A program made the translations under genes and the position numbers. DNA of 64,000 nt from positions 9,741,501 through 9,805,500 of the forward strand of contig NC_087093.1 in the NCBI RefSeq assembly GCF_963855985.1, written 5' to 3'. The notes under the pieces were generated by a model. That model ran no database searches. It was not told the DNA's origin and worked only from the letters and a program-made list of their open reading frames with translations. Position 1 is the first letter of the stretch. Every line of letters begins with the position of its first letter. The DNA comes from Ostrinia nubilalis (Eukaryota; Arthropoda; Insecta; Lepidoptera; Crambidae). Below are positions 27,101 through 41,100 of this stretch, piece after piece.

Positions 27101-30100
27101 TAGTACTTATTATTATTCTGTGATAAAGCTGTTAGTAACTACTCCAGGTTGGAAGGGAGCGGCTTGTGATAGTGTCGTGTTACCTCAGCGGGCGGCGGCT
27201 CGGGCTTGGCCAGCAGCGCGGGCGGCGCGGGCAGCGGCTGCGCGCGCGGCGGCGAGGCGAGCCCGGCGCGCGCGCGCTCCAGGTTGGACGGCAGCTCGCT
27301 GATGCGCAGCGACATCTGCCGCTTGAACGGGGAACTGGAAATAATATGGCTGGTTAGACATGATGGCAGTTAGTGAAGGTTGAGAGTGAGAGTGAAATCG
27401 AATATGGCGCATGAGTTAAAAGTAAAAAATAATTATCTATCTATACAGGGTGTTAGGTAAATGGGTATATGAGCCGACACTAGCCCATGTTAACATAGGC
27501 ATATAAATGGTATGGTGAAGTCAGAAATTTGATATCATGATTTAATTTTTTAAATTTTCATACAAAATAAATTTTATAAAATCCGATTTGTATGAAAATT
27601 AAAATAATTAAAATGAAGATATCAATTTTCTGACTTCACCATACCATTTATATGACCATGTTAACATGGACTAGTATCGGCTCATATACCCATTTACCTA
27701 ACACCCTGTATAAATAAAAATGATTCATCTTCGTTAGTCTGATTAAAACTCGAGAACGGCTGGGCCGATTGAGCTGATTTTGGTTTTAAAATGTTTGTCG
27801 TAGTCCAGGGTAGGTCTAAACGGTGAGCTAATACGCGCGCGATATTGTTTTTCTATGACAGACAAAATTCCACGCGGGCGAAGCCGCGGGCGGAAAGCTA
27901 GTTTCCAATAAATGACACATAAGTAAAATTTTAAAGATACTATTTGACAGATTAGGACAAATTAACTGACCGTTTGAATAAGTTATATGTTATACTTTGA
28001 GTCAATAAAGTAATGAAACCAATAATGTAGTCTTTAGTTTATTTACCATTCAAGGCCATAGCTGATCTATTTATACTTTTACAAGCTTTAAGGTACTCGA
28101 CCCTATGATTTATAATAAAGATATTTTACATTTAAGGAATTTAGTATACAAAATTTTGTAGACAAACGTCGGTTATTATGAATGTCTCCTTAATTTTGAG
28201 TAAACGCTTAAAATAATATCATATTCGATTTCACTTCTCATATTCTACTATAGTCTTTTTCACGTAAGATGATCCGTATGACACTTCAAGGTTATCCATT
28301 TTACGCATACTACATATGCAGAATATTTTTGAAAAAATATTTGTATTTTATTAGCAATATAATAAAAATAAATTAACTACTTGTCTTGAAATATATAGTA
28401 AAATCTGAGTCTATTGATTATAATTTAATTGAATACGATGTAAAAATATTTTTTATTTAATGTACGCAATGTGTGAAACGGAATAGATTTAGTGCTGGGG
28501 TATTTCTTGTATGATAAAATCGATTATTTCCGCGGTTCATTAATCGATTGCAGTGAATACTTAGTTATTAAAAACATCACAAAAATCAACTATATTTTTC
28601 GATTATTGACTTTAATAAACGCATTGAAAATAAATTAATAGTTTTTAATTTAAAGAAACAGAACCAGTACTTTTTAGGAATCGTTTTTTTTAACATGAAC
28701 CATGAAATTTGAATATTATCAATAAAAATATGTTACAATAATATTTGTAATTAAAAAAAACATGTTTTTTTGTTAAATAACACCTATACAAAATATTTCT
28801 CTAAAAGTAGGTTTTACTAACTCTTCGAAAAAAATCGATAGATAAATCGCTATGGTTTAGTTATGTGACATCTCTAAATCTTTCAAACTCGAAACGTCAT
28901 ACGGATCATCTTAGGTGAAAAAGACTATATGTATAATTATTTCATTCAACATCACACAATGCACAAAATTACTATGTTATCTAATGACATCTATAAAAAG
29001 ATGTCTACTTTCTAACATAGATTCACACACAAAAGTCAACAAAATAAGCATTTGAAATAAAAAAGTGTGAAGTATTTGTTTTTGTCTCTTTGCCAATCAT
29101 AATGGTGTTAATGCATGCCGCAAATTGTTCATGCAGTTCATAAAATATCTTGTATCATTTTAGGGTTCCGTGTCCAAAGGACCCTTTACTTTACTCTTTT
29201 GTCAGTCAGTTACTAGTTGCATTTCATAAACCGTAAAAGGTATTTTGTTTTCTATTTTAATAATGACAATACTAGTGCTATTTTACTGAACCCTTCGTAT
29301 CCACTTAACCGGTTTTCTACTGTATTTTTTTACAAACCAAATAATACTACGGACCACTATAAAGCACATCGTCATCAAAGAAAACACGCACGTCTAACGT
29401 GCAAAATGCACAATATCACAGAATTTTTTTGCGCTCTAAAAACAAAAATAATAAACAAGACATTAAAGGTGAACGCTCACTTATCTACTTATCTGCAATT
29501 TAAATAAACGCTTAGAATTAAATCTTACAGTATTCACACTTACCTACCTACCTTTCTCAACAAACATGTTAGTCTAACTATACAACAATACCTATCTGTA
29601 TTGTTGGGATGCATGTCACTAGTTACGTGATGGTAAATGCGTGTTATTTGACAATAGTACTATTTACTATGTTTTGTACTGAATACCAAACTTCTATGAC
29701 ATCTATTGCAGTCCGCGAGGCAAGACCTGAGCTTTACGGTTTAGGCCCGATTCAACCAAATTTTTATCCGAGAATAACCCCTGGTAACTGGCACATTGAC
29801 AGATTCAGTATGAGAAATATGTCAAAACTGACGATTTATTCTGAGATTAATATTTACTCTTGTTTGGTCGAATCCACCCTTATTGCAAGATGTTTACGCG
29901 TGGTTATGAACACGGTTTTTCACATGCAAACTTAGTTAAAATTACTTTATGTAATTTTGTGTTTGGTGCAAATGTGCAGTAGACCTTTGGACATTGCGAC
30001 CAAAGTGACGAATTTCCATAACTTTGTGCTGTCTATAAAAAGCATTGGTAGACAGAAAATTGTGTTTTAAAACTTGATTGATCAAGAATTCTATGAGCAG

Positions 30101-33100
30101 AGGTCCGTCAAACTATGTGTTTATACTCGTAAATTGACCGCAGATGGCGCGAGAAATTTTGTTTTTATACTGATTGCCGAGTATGAAACTTCAAAATGTT
30201 ATAGCTACATTATAATTAATCATTAAAAAATTGTTATATCACAATTACTTATTAATTTCAACGTAATAAGCTTTTTTGCTGTCTTGTGAATCGATTTCAC
30301 CGTTCGTGAGATTTTATTATTTAGTTATGTTTAAATTAATCGGGCGTCCTTTCGTCACACTTCTTTGTACTTGATAAGTGTGTGTCAATAAAGTTTTATC
30401 TATCTATCTATAGCATTGCATTCCATTAGTGTTTATTTATTAGGACAACCAACAAGACAAAAACGTATACAAAAACATGAATTATTATAACTATTGTTAT
30501 TAGCGTAATGTTAATGTTAAAACATTCAAATGGTGATCTATCCCGGCTTAGGATGCGCCACGATATCTTATCGACGATTTTAGACGACAAATGTACAGGC
30601 TTATCGTCGGAAATCGTTAAAATGCCTCGATAAAACAATACAATGGGGCGCATTCTAGGCTAGCTAGTCTATTTGTGGGGCGAAAGTAAAGCTCAGCGTC
30701 TGGCCTATATAGTTCTTGCAACTCACGAAGGCGAGTGAGTTTTACTTGTGTGTGTACGTGTACATGCACACAACGATAGTGTAATGAATGTCAATTTTTT
30801 TGAAAAATGTACAGGGGGCGTAGTGTGAGTTTACGTCAAACGCATTCGATGTCGACTGCGTAAAAAAATGTCATTAAATGTATGACGGATTGTACAGCGC
30901 CCCCTAGCGGAAACTTTCAAGAACTAAAATTTACATTTTTAACGCGCTCGCCAGTGACGGACGACGTTTGATCTCACACTAAGCCCTCAGTAGCGCGCCA
31001 GCACACGTGTAAAGCTCACTCGGCTTGGTGAGTTGCAACAACTATACCTGTTGTTAAGCTGCGCGAGCCCGCGGAAGGACTCCTGGCGCTCCAGCAGGTG
31101 CGGCGCCGCGTGCGGGCGCTCCACGGCGCACGAGCCGCTGCGGACAACCGGCGGTTAACACGGCCCTCCAAGAGTTACCACTATTCGCTGCTCCCTCCAC
31201 TAACGGGACTATTCCCACCTCTCGTTCCCACCACTGCAACTCCTGTGTAGCCAGGATCTACAGCTTGACCGCCACAAAAACCCAACCAATGAAGGTCAAG
31301 TTTTTCCCGGGGGAAAGTTAAACTGTCATTGGACCCGGAACGAAATTAATCAGAAGAACATAGGAGGAGTTCGAAATTAAGGTCTGCCCTCCACTAGAAG
31401 TACGGGCCTCTACGGGTTATCACTGCCCGCAAGCGGGGGTTAACACGGTCCTCCAAGGGATAAACTATTTGCTGCTGACTTCCACTAGAAGTACGGGCCA
31501 CTACGGGTTATCACTGCCCGCAACCGGGTGTTAACACGGCCCTCCAAGAGTTACCACTATTCGCTGCTGGAGGGCAGCAGAAGCACGGGCCACTACGGGT
31601 TATCACTGCCCGCAAGCGGGGTTTAACACGGCCCTCCAATAGATTACACGACGGTTAATATTGTGCTCCCACTAGTTACACAATCCTCCAATGGCTCCAA
31701 CAGATATACGACTGCTCGCAGCTAGACATTAACACTACGCGCAACTGGAGGTTAACACTCTCCCGCTAGAGAAGTGCCGCTGCGGACAACTGGCGGTTAA
31801 CACAGCCCTCCAATAGATAACACTGCTCGCTATTGAAGTTAATACTGCCCGAAATTGGGGGTTGACACTTGCCGCACTTGGCGTTAACACTGCTCCTCTC
31901 TACTAGAGATATGACTGCCACAACAATAAGTTAGTACTGCTCGCCACTAGAGGTCAAAGCTGCCCGCAACTGGGGGTTAACACTGCCCACTGAAGATATG
32001 GAGATACGACTGCTGCAGGTGTAATTTGATACTGCTGTCCACTGGATTTGAATACTGTCCTTCCTTAATTGATTGGGATTATTTGGCAGACGAGCTGAAA
32101 ATCCTGGTCTATCAAAGATCGGTGTTACCTCTATGACAGTGTCTTCAAATGAAGATTGGTAATGCGCAGTCGTGTGATAACGAGTTCTTCATAACCTTAA
32201 CCATCTCGCAAATTAAGAAAATTCACCTCATGGTAGATCGAGTTACAGTTACTATAAACTTATATTTTTCCTAGCAAGCAACTATGATGACATCTTGCAC
32301 TACCTGTAACTGGAGGTGGGACAGAGAATGCCTACTTCAATCTTGTTGAAATCTTAAAGTTGTCCAGTCCGTATTGCTTCAGAAGACGTCGAAAGACAAC
32401 ACTTTACTACCTTAACAGATCACCAACATACCTATTGTTAAGATGCGCGAAGCCCCTGAACGAGCCTTGTCTCTCCAGCAAGTGGGGCGCCGCGTGGGGC
32501 CTTTCTACCGCGAAGGGGTTATGGGGCGCCGGCTTGGGCAAGGGGGCGGGAGACACGCCCACTCCGCTACCGGGCGACGCGTCCGCTTCCGAGCTGCGAC
32601 GGGCGGTTATACCTGAAATTAGGTGGTTGGGTTACAACAATTGCTAATACCACCTAAACTATACTATTACTAATATTAAAAAACTTTTAAAAAAATATTT
32701 CTGTGTTACATAGCTCATTTATCGAGGAAGGCTATAGGCTGTCATCACGAAACGAGTAAATAACTATTCTACGCGGACGAAGTCACGGCAAAAACTAGTT
32801 ACTACAATATTCCTACTTCTCGTTTCCATCTCTGCAGGATACATTCCTGTGTCTTGACCGGCAATAAAAACTTAACCAGTTAGCCATACCCGGGTGAAAG
32901 TTAAAGTGTCATTCATTGGACCTACAATAAGCATCACGATTTAAAGCGTTCGGTCAGGGTTGAGATTGATTTGCTTTAAAAAATTCTGGGCATATGTCTC
33001 AGCGCTCAGGATTCGATCAAGATCCTCCGCATTGCGATTTGCGAAGTGTAGCGGTGATAACAAGTAACAAAAGTTTGACAAAAGAGCATGAATACAATAG

Positions 33101-35136
33101 TAGGGTTTTGAATATTTCGCAATCGGTTTACTGTCCATGAATCACGAACGAAAAGTACACAAATACTTATGTCATAAAACAATATGTAGTTAGCTACGTA
33201 TCGGTTGGGGAATCGGTAATCGCTTCACATTTTTGACATAACATACCTATTTTATTTCAACGAATTACTTTTCCAACTAATGCAAAAATTAATTACCTAA
33301 TTTAAAACAATACCAAAGAAAATCAAAAATTTATTAGTGAAAGTGAAAGGTCTTCACGGTGAAATTCAAACCATTGCGAAATAATCGTGTCGAATCCATA
33401 CCTAATTTTATTCGATAAAATACAGAAATTACTATTAACAGCAAATCGAGCTGTGGTATTTCCAATTACTGGGCTTATTACCGATTACGCAAATAGCTTA
33501 TTAAAATGTGAATTCAGAAAACACAAAACAGGATGGAAGGAAGCAAATGGCCCGTAATGAGTGTTGTAAGATAGCGGTTGCTTTAACGAGTGAATCACAG
33601 CCGCTGGGGTTTTGTATGGATCATTATTGCGGAAGAGGTAAATTGCAGTTAGGAAAATGCCTGGGGTATGCTCATTATGTCACATCATTAAAGAAGTCAG
33701 ATGCAATATTTTCATTATTAAGATAAAAAGTAAACAATTCAAAATAGAAAGAACGTGCAGTACAAAACAGTCGCATAGCAAACAATTAAATTAAAACTCA
33801 AGCTTTATTGCTCTATAAAGATTCAAGTCCCACCGGCAGTCTATTTTTAAGACAGTATCTTCTAGTTAAAAAGCAAATAAATTAGTGAAACTTCGGTTAT
33901 TATATGCACGCGTCCTGATGATTTATTGTGAGACATTCTAACAGCTTCACAATGCGACTTCAGGCGAAAGTCGCCAAGACCGTGCGAATATCGTTATCGT
34001 GCAGCATAAGGCCTTACATAAGGTCAGAATGTTGTTGATGTCGTGAGATGTGTTACTTTGAGGATATTGAGGTTTTATTTTAAATCGAGGGATGACTGTT
34101 TAAGTCGTCTGCAAACATAACGCATACCTATCGTGGGACATAGATAATTTGACATAGCGCTGCTAGTTATATACCTAAGCTACGGTTTTATAGCATTTTC
34201 TTTACGATCTTGTAGATAAATGGTGATATGAGCACAATCGTATAAAAATAGCTGCTTCGTCACAGAACTATTTCACTAAATTCTACAAATCCTACTCCAA
34301 TTCAGTAACAATAAAACAGTGGCACAATAACAATAATGATTTCCACAATGGCCGCTTGGTGGCCACGGAATCATTGGGGAAGACCTATGTTCAGCAGTCC
34401 TATGGCTGAAAATGATGAAGATGATGACAATAACAATAAACAACATTCACTTCATTGTTATAGGTAGTGTAGAATCTCACCAGACTTTCGGAAGGATCCC
34501 TGCCTAGTGAAGGCATGGCTGGCAGCGTCGATGCTCATGCTCACAGCGCACTCCTTGTCCCGGCGCTGCTTGCGTTCCAGACACGCGGCGAAGGCGCAGC
34601 CAACCGCGTGGGACAGTCGCTCGCCGCTGTCCCGCGACGCCAGGAAGCCGTGGCACATCCACCGCCGGGTTGTCCCGTCGCGGCAGATGTAGCTGAAATA
34701 TATTTGACTGTGAGACTTTGAACTAACTAACTCACAAAGGCAACAAGGTTTTTGGGACACTTCTGTTTAGCGTGACTTAAAAAGGTTAGGAATCAATAAA
34801 CAATGACAGATTCCAGGTAAGCGACAGGCGCAGCCCACCGCGTGCGACAGCCGCTCGCCGAGCTGTCCTGAGAGGCCAGGAAGCCGTGACACATCCACCG
34901 CCGGGTTGTCCCGTCGCGGCAGATGTAGCTGTGAATAGCAGTTGTTTATGACTTACTAGCTTTCCGCCCGCGGCTTCGCCCGCGTGGAATTTTGTCTGTC
35001 ACAGAAAAACTTTATCGCGCGCGTCCCTGTTTCAAAAACCGGGATAAAAACTATCCTATGTTCTTTCCCGGGACTCAAACTATCTCTATGCCAAATTTCA
35101 TCAAAATCGGTTGCGAGGTTTAAGCGGGAAAGCGTA

Positions 35137-35173
<37 letters not shown>

Positions 35174-38100
35174 GTTACTTTCGCATTTATAATATTAGTT
35201 GGGATGTTATGCTCAACCCCACAAGGTGTTCTCCCGAAATACCCCACAAGGTTAGGGTTCAAGGATTAGGAAGCAAAAAACAATGATAAAGTGACGCAAA
35301 ACAACTTGGAACAAGCGAGTAATGTAAAAGTCACAATTTGTCTAAATACCTACCTACCTCCTATTTTAGCCATAACTAGTTTTCAATAAACAGTAAAATC
35401 AATGGCATAGAATTGAGTTCAAAGTAAGTAAAGATAACTCTTTGAAATTAAAGTCAATCAATTTTAGATGTTGACTACAATTAGCATTGGTAGAGATCGA
35501 CTAGCTAGCCCACATGCTCGTAAAACGCATAAACGAGGCAATTGGACTATAGAAGTAGGTGGGACAATTGTTTGACAATCAATAAAACAATTTAAGGCTC
35601 AAGAGTTCATGGGCTACACCAGCAATCCAGCATGCAATGTAAACTAGCTAAACACTACATAGCTCAAAGTGAATACATACCTAAATCCCCTTTCATGATT
35701 TCTATCAGGCGCGCAGAAAGATACTTTCTCGATGGTCTGATCGACGATGAGCCCCTTAGTTTCTTCTTCCACAACGCGTAGTCCATCTCCGCTCACGTGT
35801 AGAACCGCCCTAACTGGACGTCTTCGGGAATTCTGCAAAAATTATAGACAATAATTAAATAATGTTTTTCAATATGGTGGCAGAAAGCACAACAATAGGT
35901 TTGTTGATGTGTACATGTCACATAAATGTTAAGTTGGTATTTATTACTTGTATGCAATTCAGTTAGATGTAAGATGCTAATTTACGTACAGAGGACAGCA
36001 CATCAAGCTAAATACTGTGGCGAATTATGTCGTTGAAATAAGTCCTATTTTGAAACAAAAATGTATGGTCTGATGAGCACTTGACTGTATTTTAGGTTGT
36101 GTTGACAATAGGTAATGCTAACGACGCTTAACATTATCAGTTTCAACCGGATTCCCACTACTGGGCAAACGTTTTCTTCCCCCAAGGAATTCCATAACGA
36201 CCGGTCTTACGTTGCCTGCATCCAGGTGCTTTCCGCGACCTTCACCAGATCGTCGGTGCACCGAGATTATAAATTAACTTGTAGTGCAGTATCCTGTTTT
36301 TCTGAATCTTCTAATATCTTTAAAAATATACCTTCATAAAACTTTCGTAAGCGCAATCACATTGCCAGTGACATTCGAATTGTTTTTGTGCAATGGCGCG
36401 TGGCCCATTCAACGTCTGAACTTGGGAATTAATGGCTATGACATTTGCATTACCGCAGCATTGCATTGTTCTTCGTAATTATTTAATTGACACCACGTCT
36501 AAATTATCTTAGAACATTTACGCGTCTTTATACACGTTTTATTATGATGAAAAACCGTAAGTCGGGTATGTATAAGAAGACCTTGTACTTTATAACTGGC
36601 ACAACAACGATTGAAATCTAAATAAATCTACGATCAATAGGCAGTCCGATGTTGCAGTTACATTTAAAATTGATGAATCGATAATAGAGCATTCATTGAA
36701 TGGTACCGTCGACAATCGACAACACAGTTCAGAACTTAAATTTCGTCGCAAAATAGAACTTATGACTACTAGATTAGAAGTCATAATGATAAGATTTATG
36801 TGTGCTTTTTGTGACCTGTCTGGTACATCTAATATTCTAGTATGTAGTTATGTCGAGAGTTAGGCTAGAGTCATTGATTTTTTAGCCAGGTCATGCGGGT
36901 TGTGAAGCGATCGCATGACGTTTGAGAAACTTATGTCTTAGGTAAAATTGAAAAAGTTTGGAATGCGAGGTAAAAGTTTATGAAGTAGCAAAAACTAAAG
37001 TTGAAATATTTCGAAGATAAATCAATCCAAATCTACTCTCTTATGTGAAGGAGGTATTTATCTTATCTCTCTCTGAGACTTATCCGAATCTGAAAATCTT
37101 GTCACAGATCGATCACAGTCGAGAAATTTTAATAAACTTTGTATTCCGGAAATACTTAAACAAGTTGTTTTAGAAATAAGAATTACTCTTACTAATTAGT
37201 TTTTGGGAAATGCCATTGCTAACCATTTCTTATTATAAAATTCAAAGACCTATTAGATCAATCACGGATTTAATTGAGTTTTTTTATAAAGTACAATAAC
37301 AATAGGTAATTAATAATTGATAACAATTTTGCTAATGAATTGTAATTAATTACATTAATTGGTTTTTATGTTTATCAATGGGAATTCAATATTTACGAAG
37401 ATATACATTTTTAAGTTGTTTTCATAAATATTTGAGACTTGTTTACTTGTTATGCACTGATGTCTGACCGGCGAATACGACATGCATGCAAGATTGTTTC
37501 CATCTACATTCGGGGCATGTCTACATCGATTTAATTTTGTTCACGACACTTCCCGCTTACATTTTGCACGTCGACTGTGTGTAAATGGTGTGTAGGAAAT
37601 ATTTATGGTTGGATCGTGTATTCTTTGTTTTTGAACTCCTCAATACCATTACCAGAGTTAGTTTTCAAGGGCTACACTTCTAAATATAGCTCTTGGGAAC
37701 ACGCACGAACGGAGTTTTAGAAAACCACCCCTTAATGGAGCACCATTAGAAGTAGCTAATAGGGCATGCAAAAACCGAGCGGTTTCGGAAAACCGAATTT
37801 TTTGGTTTTTATTTTTAAAAACCGAACTAAACCGGTTTTTTCGGGTTTTTCGGGTCGACTGTTTGTAAGTAAATAAAAATGCTGCAAATTATAATAAAAA
37901 TCATTTTATTTCTTTTATATTCTAGTTTGACAAGATGAAGTTACATGTTCTGAACATAATTATGTGTTTGTGAGATCAGTTGAATAGTTTAATTAAAAAT
38001 CAAATATAAAGAGATCAACAATAGGATACTTCGCTCATTAGCAAAGCAAAACCCTTGGTCATAGTTATGCTTAATTAAATAATATTATTTAAAATTAAAA

Positions 38101-41100
38101 ATATTTTAAAGTATTTTAATTGACTTGACTCTAAAATAGTTAATTTTAACTATGAAAAAGACGTCATCCAGTCTATGCCAAGAGTGCCAACTGCTGAGCC
38201 GCTTAGGAACATTTTAGAATTAGAAATATGTTAGAAACTTAAAATATTATTATAAATTATTTTTTATTACTTTTTGGCCTGGTAAAAAGATCTTAAAGAA
38301 ACAAGTGCATCAAGGGAGTCATCACTAAGTTAAATGCGGATTTTATTGCACATTAGACCCGCTGAAGAGAATGCGTATCGTAGAAGAAAAACCGAAATAA
38401 TCGAAAAATCCGGATTTATAACTGACAAAAACCGAGTTTCAAATTGTGTCGGTTATCCGGTTTTTCGGATATCCGGTTAACCGGTTTGCATGCCCTAGTA
38501 GCTAACTAGTTAGTAATTACAGAGGAAGTGCGAACACACTTTAGAGAGCTTTGAATTCTTTATACGTTTGTATATTCATAAATCATAAACAATTTAGAGG
38601 GCTTCTAGTTTTGTATGCCTGTAGGTAGTACAGTTTCCAAATGTACTATTACGTTAAGTGAATCTAGACGTCACCAAGGGCACTGTCAGCTTTTTAGTGA
38701 GTAAGCAGGAGAGCTCTACCCATAGCCGCGGGAAATGAAAAAGATGCTCTTATACGGATTGATTTCAAACTCAAATTACACTTACCCTAAGTACTTTAAG
38801 CGCCTCCTCGCACACTTGCATGCCCCGCGACTCGAAGACCTCGACGCAGCCCAGGTATTTGACGGGAAAGGTGCACGTGCCCGCCCTGACGGCGGCCTCG
38901 TCGGCGTGCCATTGGTGCGGGCGCGCGGATTCCGGCGGGGAGCCCTTGCGCCGCCGGAACGACTCGCGGAAAGACCGGCGGAGTCTCTCCATGCCTGCCC
39001 GCGGCGGCGAAAGCGCGCTCCCCGCGCGCGCCCGCCGCAACGAGCTTCGAACTGATGACTTCTGTAACCAATGCAAAGGATATGATAATACAATTCGTTC
39101 GTTTTAACTAAAGGACAGCTGGGCGAAGACCGTAAATGACGGTGAACCATTTACGGTTTCGACCAATGCGAAGGATATGTTAATACAATTCATTCGTTTC
39201 AACTAAAGGACGTCCACAGCTGAGCGAAGACCGTAAAGGACGGTGGACCAGCAATTTGAAGCTCTCGGACATGCAGCTCATGATCGGTTGCGGACATCAT
39301 TGGGGGAGGTCTTTTTTGTCCAGCAGCGGATGATCATTAGTAAATACAATGTCGGGCATATTATCCGTGGTTTCAGTAGTCTATATATATAAAAATGAAA
39401 CCCGTTTTCCGTTGTCACGACATAACATGAAAACGGCTTGACCGATTTGGCTGATTTTTTTTTTGTAGTATTCTAATACTCTGTACAAGGTTTTTACGGA
39501 AAAAAATATAAAGAAAATCTCTACGCTAAGGCGGTACGAAGTTCGCCGGGTCAGCTAGTATAGAATAAATACCCCACTGTTCCCGTGGATGGCGTAAGAG
39601 CCGACTACTAAAGGAGAAATAGGCGAACATCAGGAATTCACTAAGTAAGTATACAGGATCTCGATCTACTCCTTTTTATAAGAACTTCCATAAAGAAACG
39701 CCAAACCTTACGCGGTTGACCGGTTTGCCTAACAACAGATTTGTGTCCTAAAGTTTCTCTACATAAAATAATAAAGTTCATTGTTATAAAATTCTACAAA
39801 ACATATTCGTTTAATTAAATACGATACTTGAATTGAATAATATTGCTTAAGGAAACTGCTTTGCCGCTAAATGATGTTATTTCCTTCTGCCTAGAGCACT
39901 CATAAAGTATAATGTAAATAAAACGTATGTAAATGATACACGTCGACAGCGTAGCTAGCAATAAGAATTAATTATTCAACATTAATTACCCTTTAAAATG
40001 ATTGACGCTTCCTTTCCTTATTGTTTGAAATAACAAAATAACGAGGAAAAATCTGTATTGTTCGTGCCAGTAAAGCAAGAGCAGTACGCACCACTAACAC
40101 GTCACACCAGTAGTACCTAATTACTGTATCTACATCGAAATTAGTTAACTGAATTAATAAGATGGCTGCACCTCGGCGTAGAGATAATGACTGATAAGTG
40201 ATAAGTGATAAGATTACGTTCAGGCGGCAGCAAGTGCTCGCTCCACTTTTTAACACTAATTAATTTCACGGAGATAGTTTTCACTTTCTTTAATGTTCAT
40301 ACTTGGTAATTAGCATTAATGTAGGTAATGTGTCCCGCTCTAATTACTTATGGTCATATGACTATAAATTACTCTTATTTTTGTGACCACTATGCAAGTT
40401 GTTTTGGAAAAGGTAAATAGCAGCTGTTAAATATTAAATTAAGTTTTCAAATAATGCATGGAACCTACTAAACTCTAAAGCATTAGGTATAAAGTTTTCA
40501 CTAAGTTTGATGGCACTAGAGAAAACAATGAAAATTATGGTCAGAGACGCGTCGTACGATAAAAAACTACTAAAGATGTTTACATTTACAATTTAGGTGA
40601 TATTAAAAAACGAAAACTGGTACTGAAAGTTAACGACACGATCGTTAAAGCTCAATAATAAAACTTTTTTTCCAATTACTCGCGCAGATCTTTGCCAGGC
40701 TTTATGTAACTCAAAAAATGTTATAAGATAAGCTGTAACTAATGAAGCGGGCTGGGCTGATGAAAGTGCACAAACAATATACCTAAGTAGCACAACTTTC
40801 ATTAAGCAAAACATAGGCGAAGAGGTTTTACTACCTCACTGAACAAAACCAATCATATAATTAAAGTCACCGTGATCTTTAATTATATTTCTGACTTACA
40901 AAAGAAAGGAAAGCGTAATTTACCTAGTACAATATGAGTTTTGTTTTAATTGAAAGCAAATTTATTATGCATTAAATGGTGTTTTTATTCTAGGTATCTC
41001 TGACCATTTTGTTGTTTGTCTGAGAATTTTATTACGCTCTAATATTTTTTGATGATTTGGAAAACTACAGGAAAGGCTACGTTACAAATAAAGCTACTAG

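Noticed and set aside
29217..29935. Frames of 96 and 108 aa in numb intron 5
   Set aside because: The second crosses a MITE copy; the first is A+T-rich without motif.
31138..32060. Possible CRISPR-like array
   Set aside because: Units of about 92 bp repeat as a whole with drift; there are no short identical repeats separated by unique spacers, and the host is an insect.
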